DNA of 64,000 nucleotides from Azospirillum thiophilum (GCF_001305595.1 NZ_CP012406.1:434001-498000); one strand, 5' to 3'. Counted from the first letter of the stretch, positions 36,410 through 44,044 are shown. Notes: a model not told the origin generated them from the letters alone. A program made the numbers and translations.

Positions 36410-37132
36410 ATGATGACCGTCCTGATCGTCGACGACGAGCCGCTGGCGCGCGAGGAGCTGCGCCGGATGCTGGAGGAATCCGCCGACATCCGCATCGCCG
36501 GGGAATGCGCCAACGCCATCGAGGCGATCGGCGCCATCAACCGGCAGGCGCCCGACGTGGTCTTCCTCGACATCCAGATGCCGCGGGTCAGCGGGCTGGA
36601 GATGCTGGGGATGCTCGACCCCGAGCGCATGCCGCGCATCGTCTTCCTGACCGCCCATGACGAGTATGCCGTCCAGGCCTTCGAGGAGCATGCCTTCGAC
36701 TACCTGCTGAAGCCGGCCGACCCGGCGCGGCTGGAGAAGACCCTGCAGCGGCTGCGCCGGCAGCAGGCCCCGCAGCAGGATGTCCGCGTCCTGCCGGGAG
36801 CGGCCGAGCTGCGCCACATCCCCTGCACCGGCGTCAACCGCATCACCCTGATGAAGCTGGCCGACGTCGAGTATGTGGTTTCCCGCCCGGCCGGCGTCTA
36901 TGTGGTGGGAGAGGACGGGCAGGAGCGCTTCACCGAGCTGACGCTGCATACCCTGCAGGAAAAGAGCCCGCTGTTCCGCTGCCACCGCCAGCATCTGGTC
37001 AATCCGGACCGCATCCGGGAAATCCGCTTCGCCGATGGCGGGCTGGCGGAAATCCTCACCACCGGCGGGCACGGCGTTCCGGTCAGCCGGCGCTTCCTGG
37101 GCGCGCTGAAGGAACGGCTGGGGATGGGCTGA
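36410..37132 (+). CDS. btsR: LytTR response regulator BtsR
   Basis: A 240-residue regulator. The receiver domain has acidic residues in VDDEP, phosphoacceptor Asp54 (VVFLDIQMP), Thr in FLTAHDEYAVQAF and Lys in DYLLKPAD. A C-terminal LytTR DNA-binding domain ends with HRQHLVNPDRIREI and VSRRFLGALKERL. Length and start (MMTVLIVDDEP) match E. coli BtsR. Phosphorylated BtsR would activate the pyruvate transporter gene; candidate sites are upstream of cstA and ybdD. Two nearby ATGs (36398, 36413) are alternatives. Confidence 0.9.
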   Translation: MMTVLIVDDEPLAREELRRMLEESADIRIAGECANAIEAIGAINRQAPDVVFLDIQMPRVSGLEMLGMLDPERMPRIVFLTAHDEYAVQAFEEHAFDYLLKPADPARLEKTLQRLRRQQAPQQDVRVLPGAAELRHIPCTGVNRITLMKLADVEYVVSRPAGVYVVGEDGQERFTELTLHTLQEKSPLFRCHRQHLVNPDRIREIRFADGGLAEILTTGGHGVPVSRRFLGALKERLGMG

Positions 37133-37152
37133 GCACCGTCACATCCCGGCCA

Positions 37153-37857
37153 TCACATGCCGGCGGTCGCCAGCTCCACCGCGGCCTCGGCATGGATCGC
37201 CGTGGTGTCGAAGAGGGGAGCGGCGCTGTCCTCCGCCCCGACCAGCAGCATGATCTCGGTGCAGCCGAGGATGACCGCCTCGGCCCCACGCTCGACCAGA
37301 CGGGCGATGACCTCGCGGTAGGCCTGGCGGGAGGCGGGCTCGACGCGGCCCTGGACCAGCTCGTCATAGATGATGCGGTGGACGGTGGCGCGGTCGGCCT
37401 CCTCCGGGATCAACACCTCCAGCCCGTGCCGGTCGGCCAGCCTGCCCTTGTAGAAGTCCTGTTCCATGGTGAAGGCGGTGCCGAGCAGCCCGACCCGGCG
37501 CAGGCCGGCGGCGCGGATGCGGTCGGCGGTGGGATCGGCGATATGCAGCAGGGGAATGCCGACGGCGGCCTGCACGTCGGCCGCCATCCGGTGCATGGTG
37601 TTGGTGCAGATCAGCAGGAAATCGGCGCCGCCGCGCTCCAGCCGGCGGGCGGCGTCGACCATCAGGGCGGTGGCGTCGTCCCAGCGGCCGGCATGCTGCA
37701 ACGCCTCGATCTCGGCGAAGTCGAAGGACCACATCATGCAGCGCGCCGAGCGCAGGCCGCCCAGCCGGTCGCGGACCTGCTCGTTGACGATGCGGTAATA
37801 TTCGGCCGAGCTTTCCCAGCTCATGCCCCCGATCAGGCCGATCACCTTCTGCGACAC
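37153..37857 (-). CDS. Aspartate/glutamate racemase family protein
   Basis: A 234-residue cofactor-independent racemase. The two catalytic cysteines are Cys84 in LLICTNTMH and Cys199 in ILGCTEIML, each in its family motif, and the start VSQKVIGLIGGMSWESSAEYYR is typical of the YgeA/aspartate racemase branch. GTG 37857 is chosen with GGGAG eight bases upstream. An ATG start further up at 37938 would translate the hairpin repeat and is less likely. It probably makes a D-amino acid. Confidence 0.83.
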   Translation of the reverse strand: MSQKVIGLIGGMSWESSAEYYRIVNEQVRDRLGGLRSARCMMWSFDFAEIEALQHAGRWDDATALMVDAARRLERGGADFLLICTNTMHRMAADVQAAVGIPLLHIADPTADRIRAAGLRRVGLLGTAFTMEQDFYKGRLADRHGLEVLIPEEADRATVHRIIYDELVQGRVEPASRQAYREVIARLVERGAEAVILGCTEIMLLVGAEDSAAPLFDTTAIHAEAAVELATAGM

Positions 37858-37882
37858 CGGTTGCGCTCCCGTCCTGGGTTGA

Positions 37883-37938
37883 ATGGAACGTTTGAAACCG
37901 GGTGAAACAGTGTCCGGCGTTCCGTTCCATTGTTTCAT
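37883..37938 (+). repeat. Dispersed ~55-bp TGAAAC hairpin repeat, copy 3
   Basis: ATGGAACGTTTGAAAC, then GGTGAAACAGTG, with closing GTTCCATTGTTTCAT. It shares the first 16 bases with the other copies, and TGAAACA/TGTTTCA and ATGGAAC/GTTCCAT form arms; the loop differs. Unlike copies 1 and 2 it lies between divergent genes, 26 bp upstream of the racemase start. Confidence 0.72.
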
Positions 37939-38121
37939 CTCCACCCCGTCGGCCGGCAACGGCCGACGGGGTGGAGGGCCAATTCCTATCATGGACCGGC
38001 GAGGACGGGTAGGCGCAGGCGGCAAATTTGTTCCCCCTGGCCGGCGGCCATGACCGAATGGCCGCGCCGGGCGTTATCCCAGCCACGGACCGTAACGTCA
38101 TGGACCGGAGGGGAGGCGGCG

Positions 38122-39072
38122 ATGGGAGCCTTGCGGCGGGGATGGGGCATCGTAGTCGATGCGGCCTATGGCTGGATCGACCATGACGCCATGAGCATGG
38201 CCGCGTCGATCGCCTTCTACACCATCTTTTCGCTGGCGCCGCTGGCGATCTTGGTCATCGCGCTCGCCGGGCTGGTGTTCGGCGACGAGGCGGCGCGGGG
38301 CGCGCTGGTCGATCAGCTGTCGACGCTGATCGGACGGGATGCCGGGCAGACGGTGCAGGATCTGATCGCGCGGGCCGGCAACCGCGACACCGGCATCCTG
38401 GCGAGCATCGTCGGCCTCTGCACCATCGTCGTCGGCGCCACCACCGTCTTCGTCGAACTCCAGACCGCGCTGAACCGGATCTGGAAGGTGGAGGCGCCGC
38501 AGGAATCGACCATCACCTGGCTGGTGCGGGTGCGCCTGAAGGCACTGGCGCTGATCGGCGCCATCGGCTTCCTGCTGATCGTCTCGCTGGTGGTCAGCGC
38601 GGCCCTGGCGGCGGTCGGCAGTTGGGCGGCCGGGTGGGCGGGTGGCTATCTGCCGGCGATGCCGTCGCTGCTGTGGTTGCTCGACATGTTGACGTCCTGG
38701 ACCGTGCTGACCGGCCTGTTCGCGATGATCTACCGCATCCTGCCCGACACCCGCATCCGCTGGACCGACGTCTGGCTGGGGGCGGCGGCCAATGCATTCC
38801 TGTTCGCAGTGGGGAAGCTGCTGATCGGCTTCTACATCGCCACCAGCGGCGTGGTGACGGTCTATGGCGCCGCCGGGTCCTTCGTGCTGATCCTGCTGTG
38901 GGTCTATTATTCGGCCGTCATCTTCTTGTTCGGGGCGGAACTGACCCGCGCCTATTCGGAACGCAGCGGCAGCCGGTCGCATCCCCCGGCGGTGGGCCAC
39001 GCCGCCGGCCACCCTTCTGCTACCGGCCGCAGCAGCCGCGCCCAAGCGTCATCAGGATCTGGCGCGCCTTGA
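38122..39072 (+). CDS. YihY/BrkB-family inner-membrane protein
   Basis: A 316-residue membrane protein with six helices. Family landmarks are MAASIAFYTIFSLAPLAILVIALAG, LNRIWKVE, the YRILPDTRIRWTDVWLGA loop and VYGAAGSFVLILLWVYYSAVIFLFGAEL. Function in bacteria is unclear, although such proteins are often called ribonuclease BN-like in older work. GGAGGGGAGGCGGCG precedes ATG 38122. The last 53 bp overlap the convergent ybdD gene. Confidence 0.86.
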   Translation: MGALRRGWGIVVDAAYGWIDHDAMSMAASIAFYTIFSLAPLAILVIALAGLVFGDEAARGALVDQLSTLIGRDAGQTVQDLIARAGNRDTGILASIVGLCTIVVGATTVFVELQTALNRIWKVEAPQESTITWLVRVRLKALALIGAIGFLLIVSLVVSAALAAVGSWAAGWAGGYLPAMPSLLWLLDMLTSWTVLTGLFAMIYRILPDTRIRWTDVWLGAAANAFLFAVGKLLIGFYIATSGVVTVYGAAGSFVLILLWVYYSAVIFLFGAELTRAYSERSGSRSHPPAVGHAAGHPSATGRSSRAQASSGSGAP

Positions 39073-39223
39073 AGGCCCGGCGGTCTAGCGGCGGCTCGTC
39101 GGGGGCGAGGCGGGCCTGGGCCTCGCGGTAGCGGTCGTAGGAATCGTCGTTGAACAGCCGGCGCAGGTTGGACAGTGCCTTGCGCAGCGGCGTGCGGGGG
39201 CAGGGGGCGGGTTGTGTGGTCAT
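39020..39223 (-). CDS. ybdD: YbdD/YjiX-family small protein, partner of CstA-type transporters
   Basis: A 67-residue protein. The core LRRLFNDDSYDRYREAQARLAP and the Pro/Leu/Arg-rich PPLDRRAFKARQ match the YbdD/YjiX (DUF466) family, as does a C-terminal CC pair (GCCGR). The E. coli relatives sit right after cstA and btsT and are needed for transport. Here the gene lies on the opposite strand, 1.3 kb from cstA, and its promoter has three BtsR-like boxes (39310-39359). Overlap with the YihY gene is 53 bp. Confidence 0.75.
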   Translation of the reverse strand: MTTQPAPCPRTPLRKALSNLRRLFNDDSYDRYREAQARLAPDEPPLDRRAFKARQILMTLGRGCCGR

Positions 39224-39256
39224 GGGAGCGGCCTCCGGGTGAAGCGGTGTCGGCGA

Positions 39257-39272
39257 TGTGGGACGTCCCACA
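39257..39272. promoter_or_regulatory. Copy 2 of palindrome TGTGGGACGTCCCACA in the ybdD leader
   Basis: A perfect 16-bp palindrome 34 bp upstream of the ybdD start and downstream of its BtsR-like boxes. At this position it could be a repressor site or form an RNA hairpin in the leader. Identical copies lie within 42403-42440, and a near copy is at 7853-7868. Confidence 0.6.
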
Positions 39273-39295
39273 CTAGCGCCGCCGGGGCAGGGAAG

Positions 39296-39378
39296 GGGCC
39301 GATTCCCGGCGAGCGGCGGCCTGGAGCGGACGAACGGCGCCCATCGCGGCTTGAGCGGCGCCGCTCGCCCCCCGCCGG
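39296..39378. repeat. Direct repeat R1 flanking a 1-kb segment
   Basis: This matches R2 (40375-40450): both start GGGCCGA-TCCCG, share CCTGGAGCGG, and end in an identical 43-nt block (39336-39378 and 40408-40450). R1 has a 7-8 nt extra piece (near GACGAAC). The starts are 1079 bp apart. The A/T-richer region between them carries two unknown genes. R1 contains the ybdD-side BtsR-like boxes. Confidence 0.85.
39310..39359 (-). promoter_or_regulatory. Three BtsR-like boxes at 21-bp spacing upstream of ybdD
   Basis: On the minus strand the boxes read GCCGCTCA (39359-39352), GCCGTTCG (39338-39331) and GCCGCTCG (39317-39310), each separated by exactly 13 bp. The recalled E. coli BtsR/YehT motif is two direct repeats of ACC(G/A)CT(C/T)A with a 13-bp spacer; the CCGCTC core and spacing agree. 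The nearest box is 86 bp from the ybdD start. Confidence 0.65.
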
Positions 39379-39513
39379 TTCAGATCGTCGATATGCCCCG
39401 CGTATCGGCGGTATGGTATTTCAGCAACATTGGTGTGAGAAATTGTTTTCTCCCCTTAAAGCAGTCGAATGAGGTAAGTGAATCGGAGAAAGCGCAACCG
39501 ATGGGAGTGTGCT

Positions 39514-40020
39514 GTGCTGATTTCCATCCCGCCTCCCTACGAATTCCGTTTCGTCGATTCCGGTCCGTACAATATGTGTGTGACCGACATCTCGATGGAT
39601 CTCGATCTGCAATGGAACATCTCCGCAGCAGCCGGCTTGCAGGACATGGGCGACGGACGGCACGAACTGGTTCATGGCATCTATGTCTACGACCTGGACC
39701 TGGACACCGACTGGATGGTCTTTGATCGCAAGAAGGCGAAGGCGACTTACCATTTCGACGTGAAGCTGGCTGTCCTCGATCTTTTTCACGAGGGAACGAA
39801 GCGTCTTCTCGACCGTCTTCAGCCACAGACGATCATTTGCAAGACCGAGGAACCGATGCCGCTGAACGAACTGCCCGAGCGGTTCAAGGCCACGATCTGT
39901 TTCCTGGAGAGCCACGGTTATCCGCAGTCCTGCATCTATCAGGCTGACGATTTGCGTTGGCACTGGGGGCACAACCGCCGGCGATCACCAGAAAGGACGA
40001 TCACCCGCGAACCTGTGTGA
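39514..40020 (+). CDS. Hypothetical protein in a repeat-flanked segment
   Basis: A 168-residue soluble protein that I do not recognise. It is rich in Asp and aromatic residues (YVYDLDLDTDWMVFDRKK), with a mid-protein helix (VKLAVLDLFHEGTKRLLDRLQ) and a basic tail (WGHNRRRSPERTITR). No signal peptide, membrane helix or known catalytic motif is seen. GTG 39514 has GGGAG six bases upstream. Its codons are visibly less G/C-biased than its neighbours, which suggests transfer. It lies between direct repeats R1 and R2 with a 51-codon gene. Confidence 0.6.
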   Translation: MLISIPPPYEFRFVDSGPYNMCVTDISMDLDLQWNISAAAGLQDMGDGRHELVHGIYVYDLDLDTDWMVFDRKKAKATYHFDVKLAVLDLFHEGTKRLLDRLQPQTIICKTEEPMPLNELPERFKATICFLESHGYPQSCIYQADDLRWHWGHNRRRSPERTITREPV

Positions 40021-40101
40021 ACCTCCCTACCCTTGGAGCGTTGTGTGTGGTATCAATCCCACAGGACTACAACTTGGCTTGTAACCGAGAAGGAGGCGGA
40101 G

Positions 40102-40257
40102 ATGGCCACAGCACAGCGAAAGCCCCAGGAGGCTCCGCAGAGCCTCATGGATTTCGTCGCTGCTCATGACGGCCGGCTTCCCGAAGATCTGTCGGCTGCG
40201 ATGCGGCAATCCTCCCGTGAGGCGTTCCAGCGTCTGCGTGAGCGGCTCGGCAAGTAA
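40102..40257 (+). CDS. Hypothetical 51-residue protein
   Basis: A small protein beginning MATAQRKPQEAPQSLMDFVA and ending SSREAFQRLRERLGK. It is probably two amphipathic helices and is charged, with no known domain. The start is strongly supported: AAGGAGG at 40090-40096 lies five bases before the ATG. It follows the 168-residue gene by 81 bp and is followed by a clear intrinsic terminator. A two-gene unit is likely; a toxin-antitoxin pair is only one possibility. Confidence 0.6.
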   Translation: MATAQRKPQEAPQSLMDFVAAHDGRLPEDLSAAMRQSSREAFQRLRERLGK

Positions 40258-40283
40258 ACGCGGTTTTATCCCATCCTGGATTG

Positions 40284-40322
40284 GAAGGCCGGTGAGCACC
40301 AACGCTCCCGGCCTTTTTTTAT
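40284..40322 (+). terminator. Rho-independent terminator after the 51-codon gene
   Basis: AAGGCCGGTGAGC and GCTCCCGGCCTT form a stem with one bulge and a short loop, directly followed by seven T residues. It closes the two-gene segment before repeat R2 and the cstA promoter. Confidence 0.88.
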
Positions 40323-40374
40323 TGTGCGTCCGAAGCAGGCAAACTCCAGGCAAATCGACGCTGCCGGGAGGGCA

Positions 40375-40450
40375 GGGCCGACTCCCGACGAGCAACAACC
40401 TGGAGCGGGCGCCCATCGCGGCTTGAGCGGCGCCGCTCGCCCCCCGCCGG
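40375..40450. repeat. Direct repeat R2 next to the cstA promoter
   Basis: The second copy of the repeat described at 39296-39378. It includes TGAGCGGCGCCGCTCG, an inverted pair of BtsR-like boxes; the plus-strand half is the first of the three cstA boxes. Minus-strand boxes present in R1 are degenerate or out of phase here. Confidence 0.85.
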
Positions 40451-40481
40451 CTGCCGCTCGCCACGTCCTGGCTGCCGCTCG
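40432..40481 (+). promoter_or_regulatory. Three BtsR-like boxes at 21-bp spacing upstream of cstA
   Basis: Three identical GCCGCTCG boxes start at 40432, 40453 and 40474, so each is separated by 13 bp, as in the recalled E. coli BtsR site. They end 71 bp before the cstA ATG. This predicts activation of cstA by BtsR. Period and orientation are unlikely by chance even in G/C-rich DNA. Confidence 0.7.
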
Positions 40482-40552
40482 CGGCATTCCACCCCACGGG
40501 CATCCGGGAACGGCCTAGACCTTTCGGCAGGTCCTTATTCAGGAGAGCCGTC

Positions 40553-42358
40553 ATGGATCACGCCCTAACCTTTGTGATCGCGACACTCTGCATTCTTGCG
40601 CTCTGCTACCGCTTTTACGGCGTGTTCTTCGTGCGCAAGGTTCTCCGTGCCGACGATTCGGAAGTCACCCCGTCCCATATCCTGGCCGACGGGAAGAACT
40701 ATGTGCCCACCAAGAAGTGGGTGAATGCGGGTCAGCATTTCGCGGCGATCGCCGCCGCCGGCCCGCTGGTGGGCCCGGTGCTGGCCGCCCAGTTCGGCTA
40801 TCTGCCGAGCTTCCTGTGGCTGCTGATCGGCTGCGTCATCGGCGGCGCCGTGCATGACACGGTCGTGCTGTTCGCCTCGATGAAGCACAAGGGCCAGTCG
40901 CTTTCCGAAGTCGCCAAGGCCGAGCTCGGCCCGGTGGCCGGCTGGTGTACCGGTCTGGCGATGCTGTTCATCATCACCATCACCATGGCCGGCCTGTCGA
41001 TGGTCGTCGTCCATGCGCTGGAACGCAACGCCTGGGGCACCTTCGCGGTGTTCATGACGATCCCGATCGCCATCGCGCTCGGCCTCTATGAGCGGGTCAC
41101 CGGCTCGTCCAAGGGCGCCACCCAGGTCGGCATCGCCGCCATCGCCGCCTCGGTCTTCGCCGGCCCCTACATCCAGGGAACGATGGTCGGCGAGTGGCTG
41201 ACGCTGCATGCCGAAACCGTGGCGATCGCCCTGCCGGTCTATGCCTTCTTCGCCACCGCCCTGCCGGTGTGGATGCTGCTGACCCCGCGCGGCTACCTGT
41301 CGAGCTTCATGAAGATCGGCGTGTTCGGTGCGCTGGTCGTCGGCGTCGTCTTCATCAACCCGGAAATCCGCTTCCCGGCCCTGACCGACTTTATCCATGG
41401 CGGCGGCCCGGTGCTGAACGGCCCGGTCTGGCCCTTCATCTCGATCACCATCGCCTGCGGCGCCATCTCCGGCTTCCATGCCTTCATCGGTTCGGGCACC
41501 ACGCCGAAGCTGATCGACAAGTGGAGCGACATCCGTCCGGTGGCCTTCGGCGGCATGCTGGCGGAATGCGTGGTCGGCGTCATGGCGCTGATCGCCGCCA
41601 CCTCGCTGCACCCGGCCGATTATTTCGCCATCAACTCCGCGCCGGCCGCCTTCCAGGCCCTGGGCATGAGCGTCGTCGACCTGCCGCGGCTGAGCCAGGA
41701 GATCGGCCTCGATCTCTACGGCCGCACCGGCGGTGCGGTGACGCTCGCGGTCGGCATGACCGAGATCTTCACCCGCGTTCCGTGGTTCGGCAACCTCGCC
41801 TCCTACTTCTTCCAGTTCGTCGTCATGTTCGAGGCGGTGTTCATCCTGACCGCCGTCGACAGCGGCACCCGCGTCGCCCGCTACCTGCTGCAGGACCTGC
41901 TCGGCGACGTCTATGCCCCGATGAAGCGGCTCGACTGGGTCCCCGGCTCGATCCTCGCCAGCGTGCTGGCCTGCCTGGCCTGGGGGTATCTGCTGACCTC
42001 GGGCGACATCAACTCGGTCTGGGCGCTGTTCGGTGTGTCGAACCAGCTGATGGCCTCGGTCGGCCTGATCATCGGCGCGACCATCATCCTGCGGCTGGCG
42101 CAGAAGCGGGTCTACATGCTGACCTGCCTGATCCCGCTGGCCTACCTGTTCGTCACCGTGAACGTCGCCGGCTACTGGATGATCGCCAACGTCTACCTGA
42201 ACAAGGCGGCCAAGGGCTACAACCCCTTCAACGCCGGCATCTCGATCATCATGCTGGTGCTGGGCTTCGTGATCCTGGTCGCCGCGCTGAAGAAGTGGCG
42301 GGAGCTGTTCCAGGCCCGCGCCGCCATGGCTCCGATGATGGCCACCCCGGCCGAGTAA
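40553..42358 (+). CDS. cstA: CstA/BtsT-family pyruvate (peptide) transporter
   Basis: A 601-residue transporter with many membrane helices. Family landmarks are GKNYVPTKKWVNAGQHFAAIAAAGPLVGPVLAAQFGYLPSFLW (split over 60-100), the proton-coupled HDTVVLFASMKHKGQSL loop and FIGSGTTPKLIDKW. BtsT-type members import pyruvate with protons and are induced by BtsSR. The protein is shorter than E. coli CstA (about 700), as in many alphaproteobacteria. GGAGAG precedes ATG 40553. A ybdD gene and BtsR-like boxes nearby support the pyruvate role. Confidence 0.85.
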   Translation: MDHALTFVIATLCILALCYRFYGVFFVRKVLRADDSEVTPSHILADGKNYVPTKKWVNAGQHFAAIAAAGPLVGPVLAAQFGYLPSFLWLLIGCVIGGAVHDTVVLFASMKHKGQSLSEVAKAELGPVAGWCTGLAMLFIITITMAGLSMVVVHALERNAWGTFAVFMTIPIAIALGLYERVTGSSKGATQVGIAAIAASVFAGPYIQGTMVGEWLTLHAETVAIALPVYAFFATALPVWMLLTPRGYLSSFMKIGVFGALVVGVVFINPEIRFPALTDFIHGGGPVLNGPVWPFISITIACGAISGFHAFIGSGTTPKLIDKWSDIRPVAFGGMLAECVVGVMALIAATSLHPADYFAINSAPAAFQALGMSVVDLPRLSQEIGLDLYGRTGGAVTLAVGMTEIFTRVPWFGNLASYFFQFVVMFEAVFILTAVDSGTRVARYLLQDLLGDVYAPMKRLDWVPGSILASVLACLAWGYLLTSGDINSVWALFGVSNQLMASVGLIIGATIILRLAQKRVYMLTCLIPLAYLFVTVNVAGYWMIANVYLNKAAKGYNPFNAGISIIMLVLGFVILVAALKKWRELFQARAAMAPMMATPAE

Positions 42359-42402
42359 GGGTCCGGTTTCCCCGATCCCCTGGCTGGGGGAGGTGAAATC
42401 AG

Positions 42403-42440
42403 GAAGCGGGCCATGTGGGACGTCCCACATGGCCCGCTTC
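42403..42440. terminator. 38-bp perfect palindrome between cstA and the lactate permease gene
   Basis: GAAGCGGGCCATGTGGGAC followed directly by its reverse complement, then GTTTTG. It lies between convergent 3' ends, so it can end both transcripts. Its centre is the palindrome TGTGGGACGTCCCACA seen also at 39257 and, near-identical, at 7853, which suggests a shared element rather than only a terminator. Confidence 0.75.
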
Positions 42441-42493
42441 GTTTTGTCCGGATCCCGGTCTGCCGGGGGAGTGGGGTGGGCGGGGGAGGGCGG

Positions 42494-43978
42494 TTACACC
42501 GCCTGCCACGCCATCAGGCCGGCAGCCACGACGACGACCGCGAGCAGGGAGAGGACGGAGGCCAGCCCGATCGGCAAGGCCAGCCGGTAGATCGATCCTT
42601 CCGCCTTCTCCAGCCCGACGAGGCCGGCGGCGAGCACGATGCGGCCGGGGTTCAGCATGGTGCAGATGCTGCCGGCAACCGTCTGGATCGCCGCGGTCAG
42701 GATCGGCGGCAGGCCGCTTCCGGCGGCGAGGCTCAGCTGGATGTGCATCATCAGGGCGTTCGACGCGGTGTTGGAGCCAGTCAGCATTCCCGCCGCCCCG
42801 CCGAACACCGGCGTCGCCAGCACGGCGAAATGCCCGGCCACCTCCCGCCACGCCTGACCGAACATCGCCGCGCCGCCGGACGCGGCCATGAAGGCGGCGA
42901 ACTCGACGAAGACCAGCGTCGCCGCCATCGGCACCAGGGCGGCGCGAAGGGCGCCGCTGGCGACCTCGGCAGCATGGGGGCCGGCCTGCGGGGCGGTTTT
43001 CCCCTGGGGCAGCCGGGCGAGCAGGATGGCGGCGATCACCACCAGCCATGTCGCCGGATGGCGCAGCACGGCCAGCGGGGCGAGCCCGCCGAACGGGTCG
43101 AGCACCAGCCAGCGCCCGGTCCAGTCGGACAGCGGCGGCAGCAGCCGCGTCGCCATCAGGGCGCCGACCAGCATGACATAGGGCCACAGCCGGGCGAACA
43201 GGCCGCGGAGGTCGGCATTGCCGCGCAGCAGCCGCGGCCCTTCCACCAGCACCAGCAGGATGCCCGTCGCCAGCCCGCCGCCCAGTTCCGGCGCGACGAA
43301 CCGGTTGGTCGCCCAGATCAGCGCGGCCAGCACCAGGACCAGCGCAAGGTCGGCCGCCCGGTCCCGCAGGGTGGAGCGCAGCCCCGCCGCGTGGATCAGG
43401 CCCCAGAACACCGGCAGCAGGCAGGGCAGCACGACCGCCATCAGCAGGGCGCTCGCCGTTCCAAGCTCGGCGAAGGACACGCCGACCAGCTCGGCCCCGA
43501 CCCGGGTGCCGACGCCCATCGCCCCCCAGGGGGCCAGCACCTGGCTGAACAGGCCGAGCGCGGCAGCATGGACCGGCGGCAGCCGCATGGGCCGCAGCAT
43601 GGCAAGGGCGACCACCAGCCCGACGCCGAAGCCGGTCACCGATTCGGCGAAGGGGCCGACCAGGAAGCAGGCGACCAAGACGGCGCGGCGCCGGTTCTCC
43701 TGCGGGACGGCGGCGGCATCCAGGCCACGCGCCTCGAAGGCGCGGTGGAACAGCAGGCCGGCGGCGATGATCGACATCGCATGCCACGCCAGCCACGCCC
43801 CTTCGCCCGCCTTGACTGCCGCCACCCCGAGCGCCGTGTCGAACGACGGCTGGACCGCGATCAGCGTGGCGAGCGCCAACGCCATGCCGACCAGTCCGGC
43901 ATTCAGCAGGCTGACGCGGCGGGAGGCGAGCAGGAGGATCGTGCCGAAGAGCGGCATCATGTGGAAGGCGAGGGCCAT
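42494..43978 (-). CDS. L-lactate permease family transporter
   Basis: A 494-residue LctP/LldP-type permease with about 12-14 helices. Typical segments are FLVGPFAESVTGFGVGLVVALAML, FSQVLAPWGAMGVGTRVGAELVG, GMLTGSNTASNALMM and GSICTMLNPGRIVLAAG. It imports lactate or a related hydroxyacid with protons. ATG 43978 gives a sensible first helix, although no good ribosome site is visible. It faces cstA, so pyruvate and lactate uptake lie side by side. Confidence 0.83.
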   Translation of the reverse strand: MALAFHMMPLFGTILLLASRRVSLLNAGLVGMALALATLIAVQPSFDTALGVAAVKAGEGAWLAWHAMSIIAAGLLFHRAFEARGLDAAAVPQENRRRAVLVACFLVGPFAESVTGFGVGLVVALAMLRPMRLPPVHAAALGLFSQVLAPWGAMGVGTRVGAELVGVSFAELGTASALLMAVVLPCLLPVFWGLIHAAGLRSTLRDRAADLALVLVLAALIWATNRFVAPELGGGLATGILLVLVEGPRLLRGNADLRGLFARLWPYVMLVGALMATRLLPPLSDWTGRWLVLDPFGGLAPLAVLRHPATWLVVIAAILLARLPQGKTAPQAGPHAAEVASGALRAALVPMAATLVFVEFAAFMAASGGAAMFGQAWREVAGHFAVLATPVFGGAAGMLTGSNTASNALMMHIQLSLAAGSGLPPILTAAIQTVAGSICTMLNPGRIVLAAGLVGLEKAEGSIYRLALPIGLASVLSLLAVVVVAAGLMAWQAV

Positions 43979-44030
43979 GATCGGAAAGGACTGCCACGTA
44001 AGGAAGGAGGACGGCGCAGGGCGCGGCCGG

Positions 44031-44044
44031 AGTATCCGGATACT
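44031..44044. promoter_or_regulatory. 14-bp palindrome upstream of the lactate permease gene
   Basis: AGTATCCGGATACT is a perfect palindrome 53 bp upstream of the permease start, followed by TAGTATATC. It is a candidate operator, for example for a GntR-type regulator or the nearby LysR, but no protein can be assigned. Confidence 0.45.

Noticed and set aside
39478..39513. GTG 39478 as start of the 168-residue unknown protein
   Set aside because: The added residues are highly basic and there is less convincing ribosome-site spacing than for GTG 39514, which has GGGAG six bases upstream.
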